Origin: Phoronis australis
Lineage: Eukaryota > Phoronida > Phoronidae
Assembly: GCA_002633005.1 (NCBI GenBank)
Contig: NMRA01000807.1
Span: forward strand, 1-64,000
Length of the DNA: 64,000 nt
Direction of reading: 5' to 3'
Every line of letters begins with the position of its first letter. The first letter of the stretch is position 1. The position numbers were made by a program, and so were the translations under genes. The notes under the pieces are model-generated. The model ran no database searches and was not told where the DNA came from. It worked only from the letters and a program-made list of their open reading frames with translations. Below are positions 45,590 to 56,599 of this stretch, piece by piece.

Positions 45590-45640
45590 TATGTTCAAAC
45601 AACGTTTCGTATATTCATTAGGCATCATCAGGATCATTTT
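45590..45640 (-). ncRNA. Hammerhead-ribozyme-like motif (PLE2)
   Basis: On the minus strand: CTGATGA (45631-45625), a weak stem II region, GAAAC (45608-45604), then GTTGTT. The core is present, but stem II pairs less well than in PLE1. The inverted copy near 46780-46815 has lost the G of GAAAC. Confidence 0.5.
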
Positions 45641-45936
45641 TACAGCAATTTAGGACAGCAAGTGCCAACATACAGCTCAGGTAAAATCCATAAAGTGAAT
45701 TGAGAGATACAGGGAATAAAGACACATAGCTGGTCATCACCATAGTTGCAGGGTCACTGAGCTCTGCATGTTATTCAGAGAATCAGTGGCATGCTGGTTC
45801 TGAATGGCCAATGACTCTTTAATGTTCGGTAACTCCTTATTAGGTTCTCTGCAGATAATACTAACTGAATTGGCTTGGCGATTGTTGCTAACACAATGCC
45901 TATATATGTTGATTTTCTCTGAGGTGTGATGTTCTT

Positions 45937-46759
45937 TCAGCCTGTCACAGTGGCTTTTCTGTGGATTCCGATATAGAATTCCTTACAGTTGTCACATTCA
46001 ACCTCATAAACAACATTGCTCTTGTTTAATAAAGTGATGGGTGACTTCAGTTTACACAGCGTATTGGAAAGTTTCCGAATAGGTTTGAAAACCACTATCA
46101 GTTCAATGGCTGGGTTTATGCAATGAATAAGGCGAGATAATTGACGTTTTAATTTTATACTACTTGGCACGGTGTAACCAAGAGAAAAGAAAACTTTCTT
46201 TTTCTCGGGTCCAATAACAGCTACTTTATCTGCCTCATTCATTTTTGAAAGAAAGTGTCTTTTACAGCTATTCAGAAAATTCAGAGGGTAACCATTGGCA
46301 CGCAATAACTGGAAAATCCTTGATACGTCACTATCAAAATTTAAATTGGTGGAACAAATTCTCCAGGTACGGTGTAACAACCAATTGACTAGACCTCTCT
46401 TGTACTGGATCGGCACAAAACTATCAAATTTAAGATAAAGCCCAGAAAAATTGGGCTTACGATACACAGATGTAACAATGGTGCTGTTTAACCAAGACAT
46501 CTAGAAAAGGTAAAAACGACTCGCGCTCAGATTCACTGGTGAAGTTGATGGACGGATGCATATTGTTCATTTGATTAAAAAAGGTGTTGACTGAGTTCTT
46601 GGATGAAAAGACAACAAACGTATCGTTCACATACCTACGATAAAATTGTGGTTTACAATCCGGTGGACAACTAGGCAGAGCCTCAGTCTCAAGATTGCAC
46701 CTGAAAATATTAGCTAACACTGGTCCCAGTTCAGATTGACGGAGAGGCCATGGGTTCAC
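45937..46759 (-). pseudogene. PLE2 reverse transcriptase (C-terminal part) and GIY-YIG
   Basis: The first frame (46457-46759) opens at ELGPVLANIF (end of motif B), then FYRRYVNDTFVVF. The catalytic YVDD is YVND, so one Asp is Asn. It then has FLPFLDVLV. A frameshift leads to 45937-46500: TSVYRKPNFSGLYLKFDSFV, YKRGLVNWLLHRTWRI, LLRANGYPLNF, PIRKLSNTLCK, and the nuclease core VVYEVECDNCKEFYIGIHRK. Everything upstream of motif B is missing. The Asp loss and frameshift mark it as dead. Confidence 0.85.
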
Positions 46760-46857
46760 TCTAAGTTGTTGTAAATATGATCCTGATGACGTCTAATACA
46801 TAGACAAAACATTGATTGAACATGAACTTTTTTATTTGTGCGGCGATCGTCCGGTTT

Positions 46858-47760
46858 TTAGATAGAGTTGTGAACGGGCTTTCAGAAGATATTTTTAATT
46901 TTTGCTTGGACTCTACTTGTGCTAAATGCTTATAGAGGTCGTATTTTTTTACGTACACGGCTGAAAATGGGTACAATTATTGTGACAGACGTGTGCTACA
47001 GATATGCCGGAAATCATTTAGGCCATCGGCCGGTAAAAGATGACTGAAATATCGGCAATTGTGCATGTGCAACTCGATTTCGGGATGAAAACGTTTTGTC
47101 CTGTAGAGGGCGCATGGTTGAACCAATAGCTTCGAAATTTTTCATGTTCTAGTTTCCTGTGACTAGCTATTATCAAGTTCTGCTTAACCGGAAGTTGCGT
47201 TCAACATGGCGGATCTCGCGCATTTTCACCCATTTTCAATTGTGTTGGGGTGCCATTTTGAACGGGAAGAGCAAACGACGTGAATTTTTGCATGTGTATT
47301 CTTTAAGTTATACTCTTTCAAATGATCTCTACCATTTTTTCTCAGACTTACCCTTTTTGAGTTATTTGACTTTGAATTTCAAAAAATGCAAAATTTTTCG
47401 AAAATTTCGTAAACTTTTTTGAAACTATACCGCTTGCTAGTGTTTTTAATGGGCTTTCAGAAGACGTTTACCATTTTTTTGCTACAACATGTACTTTTTG
47501 AATTATTCGAGATTTCCTGATAAAGCTGTTCCTTTTTTGACTGGTTTTGCTGAATTTTTGTTGGTTTACCGTCTATTGAACAAGACTTTAGCTTATTTCT
47601 TACTAATTTCTGACATCTTCATTCGTCATATGATTGCTATTATCATGTTCATCATTGCCACTTTCATCGTCACCATCATTGTCATCATCATCTCCATTGT
47701 CGTATGTTCAGTCAATTTCGCCAAGTGTCGCTCTTCCGAGCACTTTATTTTGTTTTGTTG
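46858..47760 (+). repeat. End of tandem repeat copy 2 and copy 3
   Basis: After the PLE2 target duplication, TGAACGGGCTTTCAGAAGAT matches the late part of the unit. A deletion then joins it to TACGTACACGGCTG of copy 3 (about 46945). Copy 3 shows ACCGGAAGTTGCGTTC, AACATGGCGGATCTCGCGC and GACGTGAATTTTTGC, ends with CATCATCATCTCC and TTCGCCAAGTGTCGCTC at about 47718, and stops. Confidence 0.7.
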
Positions 47761-47859
47761 TTTTTGTTTTGCATTGTGGTTCCTGTAATCCAATTTGGTT
47801 GTCTGTTGTTAATATTTAGCCATTTATTTGCATATAAAGCTTAGTGTCTAATTTTAACT

Positions 47860-47965
47860 AAGGTACGGCAAATTTCAGCTAAAGGACCCACTGTACTCTG
47901 GAATTTACTGACAGGAAAAATCTTTCGCGATCTATAAGTGCTTTTCTTCATCGCCCTAGCGTGAA
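47860..47965 (+). mobile_element. LINE C-terminal remnant
   Basis: Frame reads KVRQISAKGPTVLWNLLTGK, close to the KGPxxWNxLP block near the end of CR1/Jockey-like polyproteins. Short and isolated; no RT palm nearby on this side. Confidence 0.4.
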
Positions 47966-49431
47966 ACTGGGAACAAGCTACAGAGGCCGTTGTCCGACAA
48001 TTGCCGAGGCTACTGACAACTGCCTTCCTTTCCACTTGGCAGCAAACCAGTCGTCCTTGCTGGCCGTCAAACTGTGAAGTAATAAAAAACAACTACGCAA
48101 GTTGATTTTTTAACAAGTAGTAACGCGCACCTTTGTTCCGGTGATTTTTCTGCCCGGCTCCCAAGAGACAAATCCTATTATAGTGAAAAGGTTTGCAATC
48201 GATTTCCCCGTTGTCTAAGAATAAAATCCCCGCGATTAATTAACCAAAACACAAAGTCAATGACCAAAAGGCGGTGCGTGACGGGAAGGAGTGTAGTTAA
48301 CAGTAGTTTATTAGTTGAATGTTTGCGATGGGAAAGTTGTGGACGCAGCATTTTTTCATGTATTCAAGGCCTGCGTGCAACAAGTGCCCTTCCTGCACGG
48401 TACCTTGTTCCCGTCGGTGTTCCAGTTGGCCTAGTAGTTTATAGGAACCTATCTGAAGTAATGAAAATTCTTCCTTATACGTTTAATCTCATTGATAATT
48501 AAACTATACCACTTGTCCATGTATCAAGTATTCTTTCTGAAGTTGTTCACCGGCAGTTGTATTCTGAGAAGTAGGCTGTCGCTCACTGTTCATGCAAGGT
48601 AACCGAAGTGGGTCAAAGTCGTCGGTGACTCCGGTGGAAATTCAATTACTTAGTTGCCAATCTAATCTTTAGCTTTCTTATCGTATGTTTTTTTGTTGCG
48701 CTGCCAACGACCGTCGAAGATTCAGAGAACTCGCGCGAATATCGTCGAAAACTATCAATCGTTAACATTGCTCTGTTTTCAACAAATATTGTCTACAGGA
48801 CTAGGTCATTCTTAATTGTTTGAATTAACCGAAGGATTCTTGCGAGGACGTAGATAGAGGAAAGTCCGTTCATTGATATACATCTGGCAATTTATGAGTT
48901 CACATGCGGCCAGACTGATGCTTTTACCATATTGTAGGAGCATTTTCACACGTGCTCGGTTACCGTTCCATGTAGGCTTTAAATTCTCGGCATAAGGATT
49001 GTGTTAACATTATGGAAAACTACGAAACTGACTTTACACCACAATTCCCAAAAAGGGTCGCAGTGCAGGCTATTTAAAAGGGTGGTCGTTTTCTGTTTCT
49101 TTTGCCGATTCATTGAAATCACTAAAAGTATCCGTATTCTAATTTGCAATTGACGCACGTCGTCAAAATACAGTAAGTACCCGCAAAGTTCAAGTTTGGA
49201 CTTGCAATTTCATTGAATGAATCACAGTTTACGGTTCACGCGCACTTATCAACCGCGCACATTCGTTGAAGTTCTCGCTGATTTTTCACCAGTAATGTTC
49301 TTGGCACCAGTAATTTCTTCCGTTTCAACTAATTTCTTCGTTAGTCATGCCGTTTCCGGTTCCCACGTTTTCATTAGTAGAGCTGTATTTTTCGATTCAT
49401 ATGGGACCTGATGTCGACATAGTCGTCGTCG

Positions 49432-49491
<60 letters not shown>

Positions 49492-50708
49492 CTTTTTGTC
49501 TTCTTCCTCTTCCTATTTTTGTTCTTCTTCTTATTCAACATCATCGTCATATCTTTTTCATCTTTGTCGTCTTCATTGTTTTCGTAACCAATCCCCTCTT
49601 CGGTCATTTTTGCTGCCTTCGTCATCGCAATATTGCCCTCGCAACATTTTAGCTTTGGGAGGTATTTCATCATCAGAACTATTATTATCACCTTTGTCAT
49701 CTGGAAATAGTTTTTAAAAACGCTTTCATCATTCATAGAATGACTTGCTGCGTAGGCTACATGTAGTCTGTTTAGTAGCGCATGGCAAACATCGCACAAC
49801 AGTTTCATTGATATCAAATCAATGAGTTTTAAGTTTTGACGTGTTTGTACGCATTAAAAACACGTGAAACAATTCGCACGGTTATAGTCAGCTTCATCAA
49901 GTGTAGAATTCCTAATTGATTTTCAAAGCGTCTACGATTTCTTTCTAGCAGCGAGCAATTGAATTGTTTTTTGCCAAAAATTCAACTGGTGTCATTTCCA
50001 TACAAACGATGATTCCAGAACAATGCTTCAAAGATGAGCGAGCACTTTGCATTATTTAGAATAAAATCACTGTCCCACCATCGGCATTTTATGAACATTT
50101 CCTTGAGACGCATTCTTATATTGTCTAAAAGTGCTTAAAATTACAATTCTACATACAAACACTATAAAACAACCCAACCAATCGATCAGGTGTCAAATAA
50201 ATTAGAGCACCCACAAGCACTATCTGACGATACGTTAATTAGCTGATATCGAGTGACGAGAATTGATTGGTCGATACATAAAATGTAAAATCGGGACAAC
50301 CAATCACAGCACTAGTCATCCTCCGTTGCGCTTAGTGTGAGAAGTCGTCAAAATTTGCTGTTTGTTTTCCCGTGGTTTATGGTGTAATAAAAATGACGAG
50401 GCGCTGCGTTTGTAGTGGTTGTGTTGATTTGTATTTTGCCACGCTGTGACCCTTTTTATTTTTCTGATGGATATCGGAGAAGCACGGATATGGCACAGGT
50501 TTGCACAAGAAACTCGCGTGTTGGTGGACATGACAAGCATGCGTTGGGTACAAGAAACGTTCAATTAAAGGCGTCCATCTTCTATTTCCTCGTTTTTAAG
50601 CCATTGAATTCATGATTGTAAAATGCAGTGCTGTAAAAAGAGTTCAAATGGAACTGACAATGTAATCACTCGGCCAAAGGATGTAAATGGTAGTTTTTTA
50701 AAAGCACT
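47966..50708. other. Non-coding stretch with trinucleotide repeat
   Basis: No gene recognised. Contains the (ATC)n microsatellite at 49433-49490. The poly-Asp and poly-Ile frames over it are artefacts of the repeat. Confidence 0.4.
49423..49490 (+). repeat. (GTC/ATC)n microsatellite
   Basis: Begins GTCGTCGTCGTC and continues as about 19 uninterrupted ATC units. The surrounding 400 bp is also pyrimidine-rich with TTC and CATC motifs. Confidence 0.95.
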
Positions 50709-50890
50709 TTAAGGATATCTCGAACTTTATTCACAAAAATTGTCCGTTTACACAAGATTTCACATATGTCTTCATTCTTGTGGAACTTCAAATACGAAAT
50801 TTGGACCATGTAGCAAGAAAAAAACATTTAGCAAATCCGCCTTTTATTTGTTTATTACTTATCCAAGGTCAAAGGTTACAGAGCTGTCAC
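50709..50890 (+). repeat. Dispersed repeat family, copy at 50.7 kb
   Basis: TTAAGGATATCTCGAACTTT, TTATTCACAAAAAT, GGAACTTCAAATAC, TACTTATCCAAGGTCAAAG. The same words occur in order at 62266-62475, and the first words also at 21228. All copies begin at TTAA. Confidence 0.7.
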
Positions 50891-51373
50891 TCAAATCAAA
50901 TCTCTTGCTTGGCACCTGCGCTTCCCACAATTTACAGTCATTTCTAGTTGCCATAAGATTGAGTTAACGAAGTGTACATAGCTGGGAAAGATGCCTCGGA
51001 AAATGAAGACAAGACGTATTTTGACCGTGAGTGAGTGGCACGTCTGCTTAAGTACGACTGTTGATAACATGACGAATGCACCGACTCGTTGCACGGCTTC
51101 TGGCATCACGAACAGAGCAAGTTGTGAAAAAAGACATTTCACCGGTAATCTTACGTTTCGCTGTTTCGATCTCGTACCCATGGCGCGCTTTAACCTCAGA
51201 TACTCGGTTTCTATTCTCCATTTCGTAGATGGTGTTGTGTACTACAGTGTACTGTTGACCTACTTTAATAGATCAAGAGTTAAACTCCTCCCCTGTTCGA
51301 CCTAGTTTCACTCGATATATTGCAGCCCGACTTTCAAAATTGATGATAATTAAGTTAATTACGGACTGCCAAT
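50891..51373. other. Non-coding stretch
   Basis: No gene recognised. A short ATG frame from 50991 ending at a GTGAGT donor-like site at 51027 is possible but unsupported. Confidence 0.3.
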
Positions 51374-51790
51374 TCACTTGACATGACGAGTGAATGTTGA
51401 GATAGCCAAATAACCAATAGTACATGTAGGTTTTTTTTTATTAAAACAGGTTTTTACCCAACGGATGTCAATTTTCTCCCATAATTTGACATCCAAACTT
51501 CGCCGACCAATCAGCTCCGTGGCAGCCATTATGCTAGTCTTCATCAGAAAGGCTTCGACGTTACTCGCGAAACACTCGCCTGTACTCGGGTAGTCTTGCG
51601 TGATCTCGCTTTTCTCGAGGATGCTAGAAAAAGTGTTAGGGAGGATGCTAGAAAAAGTGTTGGGTGACTGACAATAAACTGGCATAGGAAGCACTCTACA
51701 ATAAACTGGCATAGGAAGCACTCTACAATAAATTGGCATAGGAAGCACTCTACAATAAACTGGCATAGGAAGCACTCTATAATCCCACAA
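51374..51790 (-). CDS. ORF with nine-residue repeats, function unknown
   Basis: A 138-codon minus frame. Residues about 4-40 are four repeats of a nine-residue unit (RVLPMPVYC), encoded by the 27 bp minisatellite. Then come two copies of PNTFSSIL from a second, 24 bp duplication, then about 80 non-repetitive residues without a recognised domain. Both repeat lengths are multiples of three, so the frame stays open through expansion. There is no signal peptide and no splice evidence. It may be coding or just a minisatellite that happens to lack stops. Confidence 0.2.
   Translation of the reverse strand: MWDYRVLPMPVYCRVLPMPIYCRVLPMPVYCRVLPMPVYCQSPNTFSSILPNTFSSILEKSEITQDYPSTGECFASNVEAFLMKTSIMAATELIGRRSLDVKLWEKIDIRWVKTCFNKKKPTCTIGYLAISTFTRHVK
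51619..51666 (+). repeat. 24 bp x2 tandem duplication
   Basis: AGGATGCTAGAAAAAGTGTT followed by AGGG or GGG, twice in a row, next to the 27 bp minisatellite. Confidence 0.9.
51672..51779 (+). repeat. Minisatellite, 27 bp x4
   Basis: Four units of CAATAAACTGGCATAGGAAG plus CACTCTA; only one substitution (unit 3, ACT to ATT). Confidence 0.95.
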
Positions 51791-52470
51791 AAGCTGTCGA
51801 GCAGTGGTGTGGGTATCCTTTGAACCCCACCTTCTTCCGCTCCAGGTTTATCCTGTTTTTACATGACGTTGTTCACCCAGTCTCGTTTAGATATTTTCAG
51901 GTCGTAATGTCTTAAAAGTGCCAATACGATGTTTTCTAGACAAGTAGTCCCTTTTTAGCATTGGAACCATTGAGTAGAATAATCCTTGGGGATTGTTGAG
52001 TAGACCAATCCCTGGAGTCTACGTTTGTGCAGCCTAGTCAGCGTTTCTGACTTAGTTGACTATAGCTGCTGAATTTTGTGCCCTACTCAAAGTTAAAAAA
52101 GTTTTGAACCCAAAAATACTCTCTTGGCAACAAAGTCCATCACTGGGCCCATAGAAAGTATCAAGGTCGATACAGAATTCCAATTCTTGATAGTACATGT
52201 AGTGCATCATATTTCTTATTGAAGCCAGTCCTGTGTGGAATTTATTAAAACGGGACCTCGTTATTAATTGCGTTTAAGCTAGTCATCAGTTGTTCATGTT
52301 CGTTATTTCGTCATTTATTCGTATTTATTGAATCAATTCACCTATATTTTTCACTCAGCAATTAAGAACAATGACCAATCAACGATTTATCACAGTTATT
52401 TGTCAATCTTCTCGTTAAAATTAGACTTGACAGTAAGGAATTAAGAATTTCTCTTCACTTTGGTTTTCAG
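51791..52470. other. Non-coding stretch before exon
   Basis: Likely intron or upstream sequence of the 52471 exon. It ends in the acceptor CTTTGGTTTTCAG. Confidence 0.4.
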
Positions 52471-52562
52471 AAATGACGTCGAGTGAGTTGTTAAAAACAT
52501 GCAGTCAGAATAAGGGAAACCTTTTAGATCGTTTGGATCAAGACATTCCCAATTGCTATCAG
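52471..52562 (+). CDS. Candidate first coding exon, 30 codons
   Basis: The acceptor CTTTGGTTTTCAG ends at 52470. ATG follows at 52473, and 30 codons run to the donor CAG|GTACAG at 52562/52563. The exon reads MTSSELLKTCSQ...DIPNCYQ and ends in phase 0. The balanced composition and paired splice sites favour a real exon. The protein family is not recognised. Downstream candidates at 55741, 56569 and 58306 have compatible phases. A 30-codon ORF can arise by chance, so this remains a prediction. Confidence 0.45.
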
Positions 52563-54235
52563 GTACAGATGTACTGTGCATGAAATACTTCAAATGTATC
52601 GTATATGCGCCTACTTAGGACAATACACTTGTTTTTTGTTTTCCAAAAGTTTTAGTGCTCGAGCAATTCGTGTGGCGAGCTGCATGCGCTCAAAGTTTAC
52701 TTGCAGGCGCAGGAGGATATCACGTGTTTTGGGTTTTCATTCGTAGTATGTTTCAAATTGTAATTTATCTTACACATCAATATTTATCGGATTAATTATC
52801 CCCACTCGCTAACTTCTAAAAAAAATAATGTTACTTGGCGCTTCTCATATGGGCGCATGCGCATAGTTTTAAGTAAAGGCACGACTTCACGTAGCTATTC
52901 ACGGATGTAAATGCACACACATCTGATAAGCGTTTTTGCATTCTACTTTGTCAAAGCATTTTATCAATTGTTGAAAGCACGTGATTTCATGCCGAATTGA
53001 CATAAATATTCGTAGGCGGGTTCTTGAGATATCGATATGCGTTAGGAAAGTAAAGTTTTTTTTTTGTATTTTGTTTGTAACATTGATTACCGAGTGTAAA
53101 TATTGTAGGCGTCATGATGTTTTATTCCTCAGATAATTGTGTGTCAATCCACGTATCGTTTCACATCAGAATAGTCAAGAATAAACATAACGCAGCAAAT
53201 ATTCGGTATAATAGCGAAACACACAGGGTAAATAATTTGCTACCAAAGTTTTGCCAGGTAGCCAATTAGGTGGATTTTTCTAGTTCTATAGGTAGCTAAC
53301 TAGAGGCCAGTTCTATTACACTCTTTGGCATTCTCATTTACGTGCATGGAAATTTACCAAATTCTGTACACAGATGAAATTAAAACGAGAAAAACTCTAG
53401 ATGATGTCCATATGGCTTCACTGAATATATTATTTACACAATTTAGTTGCGAAGTCTTGGAAACAGAAAAATTTGCCAATTCATCGACCCACCAACAAAC
53501 AAATGCTACCATCTGATTTCACCCACTTCGTCTCGTCGGTGAATGAAAAAGTGCACATCGAATTGTTCGAGTCTCATCAATTTATAACGCGAGGTTCTGC
53601 ACAAGTCGATACAGGTTGATATTTTTTCAGCAATTTGAGCTCAACAACAAGCACACCTAATGTTGAAAGGTTGATAAGTGAGGCAATTGAAACGGAAACC
53701 GTGTAATGTGACTTTGTTATAGCATGATCCATTATTTTTAAATAAGTATACGTCACGCGTGATGTTTAACGTCAGCTGAAAACTAGTTAGTTATCTTGAG
53801 AACCATTTTTACTGGTTAGAATCCGAAACATCTCGTGTTTTATAGCAGCCTCGAACGTCGTCTACTCAGTTATTCTCTAATTTGGAAGTCACATCACTTA
53901 TACCCATGACATAAGTCGGCACAAGTGCAAACAACGTTTCACTTGAGTTGAAAATTTGAGAAAATTAGGTGTTTCGGATTACCTTGGGTATTTTTGTAAC
54001 CTCGACTTTCACTTAGGAAGTGTTACAGTAATGCCAAATTCAATTTCTTAGGAGTGCAACTGCCGCGGCATCAGCCTACAGTGTACCTGCACAACGCCGA
54101 TGATCCCCCTTTTTAAAAACTCCAATCTGAATAAGGCCTCCAGGATTACACAACGATAGAAGTGAGACTCCTTTGTCCTGGAGGTAAGAATGAGCATTGT
54201 TTTCAATGATTTTGTTTAGGAATGTCACGCATATT
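52563..54235. other. Possible intron
   Basis: No repeats or genes recognised. A short ORF at 53325-53516 has no features. Confidence 0.35.
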
Positions 54236-55446
54236 TGCTCTGCGCGTGTAGGCACAGAGTACTGTTGTTCCTGGGTTTTCTTCAAAATATTCTTATTCTT
54301 ATTCTTATTCTTATTACTCTGCGCGTGTAAGCGCAGAGTACTGTTGTTCCTGGGTTTTCTTCAATTTTAGTCTTCTTCTTCTTCTTATTCTTCTTCAGAC
54401 CAACTTTGAGGCTTAATAACTCCAAATTGGATGCAGGTACGGTCTTTAAATTCAGCATATGACTTTTGACAGTATATAAATTTTTATAGGTTTTATAATC
54501 ATATTCCATATTGCACCGGAAGAGGTCAATTAGTGGAAAGGTCATCACAAAATTAATATGTAATTTCTCCTACAATTTTAAAGAATTCCTTTTCATATTG
54601 GTAAACGGGTTGCTGTCAGAAACTTCCCATAATAATTCCAGTAATACGCACGCGCAGAGTCCGTTATTGTCACGGCGTGACAATAATCTTTCTAGTTCTT
54701 CTTATTCTTCTTCCGACCAACTTTGAGGCTTAATAACTCCAAATTGGGTGCACGTACGGTCTTTAAATTCAGCATATGACTTTTGACAGTACATGAATTT
54801 TGATTGGTTATATAATCATATTCCATATTGCACCGGAAAAGGTCGTTTGGTGCAAAGGTCATATATTTTTCAAAATGCTACTTCTAATTCAGTTTTAAAG
54901 CTATCTTTTTCAAATTCGGTGCACAGGTATAAGTCAACATGACAATTTGAAAATTACTTTTCTAAGTAATCGGGTCGTCCAATCAGGTGAAATAGGTCAA
55001 AGGTCATTGAGTGCAAACTAAAATTTTGAGCTAGAGACTTCAGAATTACGTATCTGTTTACTAAGTAAGATTGAGTTTGAATTCTAAATTTTCAGTTCAA
55101 TTGGTTCTCCCATGGGGTCATTAGGTGCATTTTTCTTCTGAAAGTTTGACCACTTCATTCATCTTATATTCTGAAGTGCTTAAAGTAAAACATCTGTAAT
55201 TATTAGCATTAAACACACTTTTAATCGAGTTAACAATTACTCCCTCATCGGGGCCCATAATGCACCGGAAGAGTTCAATTAGTGGAAAGGTCATCAAAAA
55301 ATTAATATGCAATTTCTCCTACAATTTTAAAGAATTCCTTTTCATATTGGTAAACGGGTTGCTGTCAGAAACTTCCCATAATAATTCCAGTAATACGCAC
55401 GCGCAGAGTCCGTTATTGTCACGCCGTGACAATAATCTTTCTAGTT
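54236..55446 (+). repeat. Cluster of MITE-like modules
   Basis: A composite of repeated modules. GCGCGTGTA...GCGCAGAGTACTGT occurs twice (54240, 54320), followed each time by TTCCTGGGTTTTCTTC. The ACCAACTTTGAGGCTTAATA module occurs at 54398 and 54715. TGCACCGGAAGAG through GTGACAATAATCTTTC occurs at 54513-54693 and 55260-55440 (about 96 percent alike). CTTATT and CTTCTT microsatellites lie between. It suggests nested or tandem insertions of one short family. Confidence 0.8.
54316..54660 (+). mobile_element. 345 bp MITE with ACTCTGCGCGTG terminal inverted repeats
   Basis: Starts ACTCTGCGCGTG and ends CACGCGCAGAGT, a perfect 12 bp inverted pair. There is no coding capacity. The end is followed by a small palindrome TTGTCACGGCGTGACAA. 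A partial copy ending the same way lies at 55260-55407. Confidence 0.65.
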
Positions 55447-55740
55447 TTACATGTCAAGTCAGAAGCCTTCGAGGTACATGGAAATATTTCCGATTTCAAC
55501 TGTTTTAAAACAAGTACCAGCAAAGACATTTGTCAAGTTTATGTACCTTTCTCCTATCGGAGTTGCAGCCTACACAAAATGGACAATAAAAAACCGCCAC
55601 AAGAGATGCTGAAAACATTTCATGCCCATTGATTTTTGAAGCCTGCGGCGTTGCGCTTTTCCACTTCATTGAAAACTGTGAGGCCTAACTAAAAATTTGT
55701 CTATAATTCTACCCATGACTCAAGTAATTTACTTCTGCAG

Positions 55741-55790
55741 GAGCGCCTAGTTTCCTTTTCACCATGGCTTCCACTGAAACTGAGAGAAAG
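55741..55790 (+). CDS. Possible exon with strong Kozak start
   Basis: The acceptor TAATTTACTTCTGCAG ends at 55740. ATG at 55764 has a near-perfect context (CACCATGGC), and nine codons (MASTETERK) lead to a possible donor AAG|GTTACA at 55791. Alternatively, the phase-0 frame following the 52471 exon stays open here (ERLVSFSPW...). The two readings conflict: as a start exon it would be an alternative to 52471; as an internal exon it would follow it. The weak donor keeps confidence low. Confidence 0.25.
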
Positions 55791-56568
55791 GTTACAGACA
55801 GAGCAAACGTTGCGAAATTGTTATAAAACTGTCCGTCGCTCATGGCTCGTGTCTGCAATTGGTGATTTTGGGTTGCGTGGCTTTTGTCTAAGGTTCTTGA
55901 CTTGTGCCACTTCCGTAGATTTCAGAGATAGTGTATGTGTGTGTGGACCTGTAGCTACTGCGAGGCTATAAGTTGGGACGTCAGTGATGGAAATGTTGCT
56001 AATCGATTATTTGAGGCGGTGTTATTGATGGAAAACCCGAAAATGATGATAGTAGAGTGTGATTAGAAGATTGATAAAGAAATTTGGAAACAAGACAATT
56101 TAAGCAAGGTGTCAATGGACAGAAGGATTAAGGATTTCGATGATTGCTCTCCACCAGCGAAAATGCAATTTTCGTTTAGTACCTTCAATACCCATAGCCG
56201 AACTTTCGCCAACACTCTTAAGAATAGGCAGGTCTTCGGAAATCTTCTTTCAGAGTTATTTTTCATAATATCGTTTTGAGTTATTAAAGATTTATGGCCA
56301 TTTACTGTAGTGACATTATATACAATGTCCAGTTACCGTATAACAAGTTACTCCTAAAATGAGTGGTCGTTTTGTAGTAGTATGTATACTACCCAACAAG
56401 GACATAATTCAGTACCCTCATCACTATAAATTTCTTTTACATTCAATGCCGCTGGTTAACGGCACAATATTTGACTGTTGGCGTATTTGACAATGCTGGT
56501 TCTAGTTCATGTAAATGCGCAGTTCTTTACTCAGTGATGCCGTAAATACTCCAATCATGTTCTTTCAG
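55791..56568. other. Possible intron
   Basis: Nothing else recognised; ends in the acceptor CATGTTCTTTCAG. Confidence 0.3.
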
Positions 56569-56599
56569 ATCACGAAGAACATTTCTGGTAACTCTGAAG
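56569..56599 (+). CDS. Possible 31 bp micro-exon
   Basis: Acceptor CATGTTCTTTCAG and a consensus donor GAAG|GTAAGT bracket 31 bp that read ITKNISGNSE plus one base when joined in phase 0 to the 52471 exon. The splice sites are strong but the exon is very short, so chance is possible. Confidence 0.35.

Larger units (their letters stand above)
45561..46857 (-). mobile_element. Penelope-like element PLE2 with 12 bp target duplication
   Basis: Flanked by TTAGATAGAGTT on both sides (45549-45560 and 46858-46869). The element starts and ends with inverted copies of its terminal segment (about 85 bp; shared AAATAAAAAAGTT, CATCATCAGGATCAT). The left one keeps a hammerhead-like core; the right one has decayed (GAAAC is now AAAAC). 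Coding sequence between is 5'-truncated RT plus GIY-YIG on the minus strand. It is a different family from PLE1: the proteins share only the general PLE blocks. Confidence 0.85.

Noticed and set aside
49347-49817. Poly-Asp and poly-Ile ORFs
   Set aside because: Created by the ATC microsatellite; no conserved sequence outside it.
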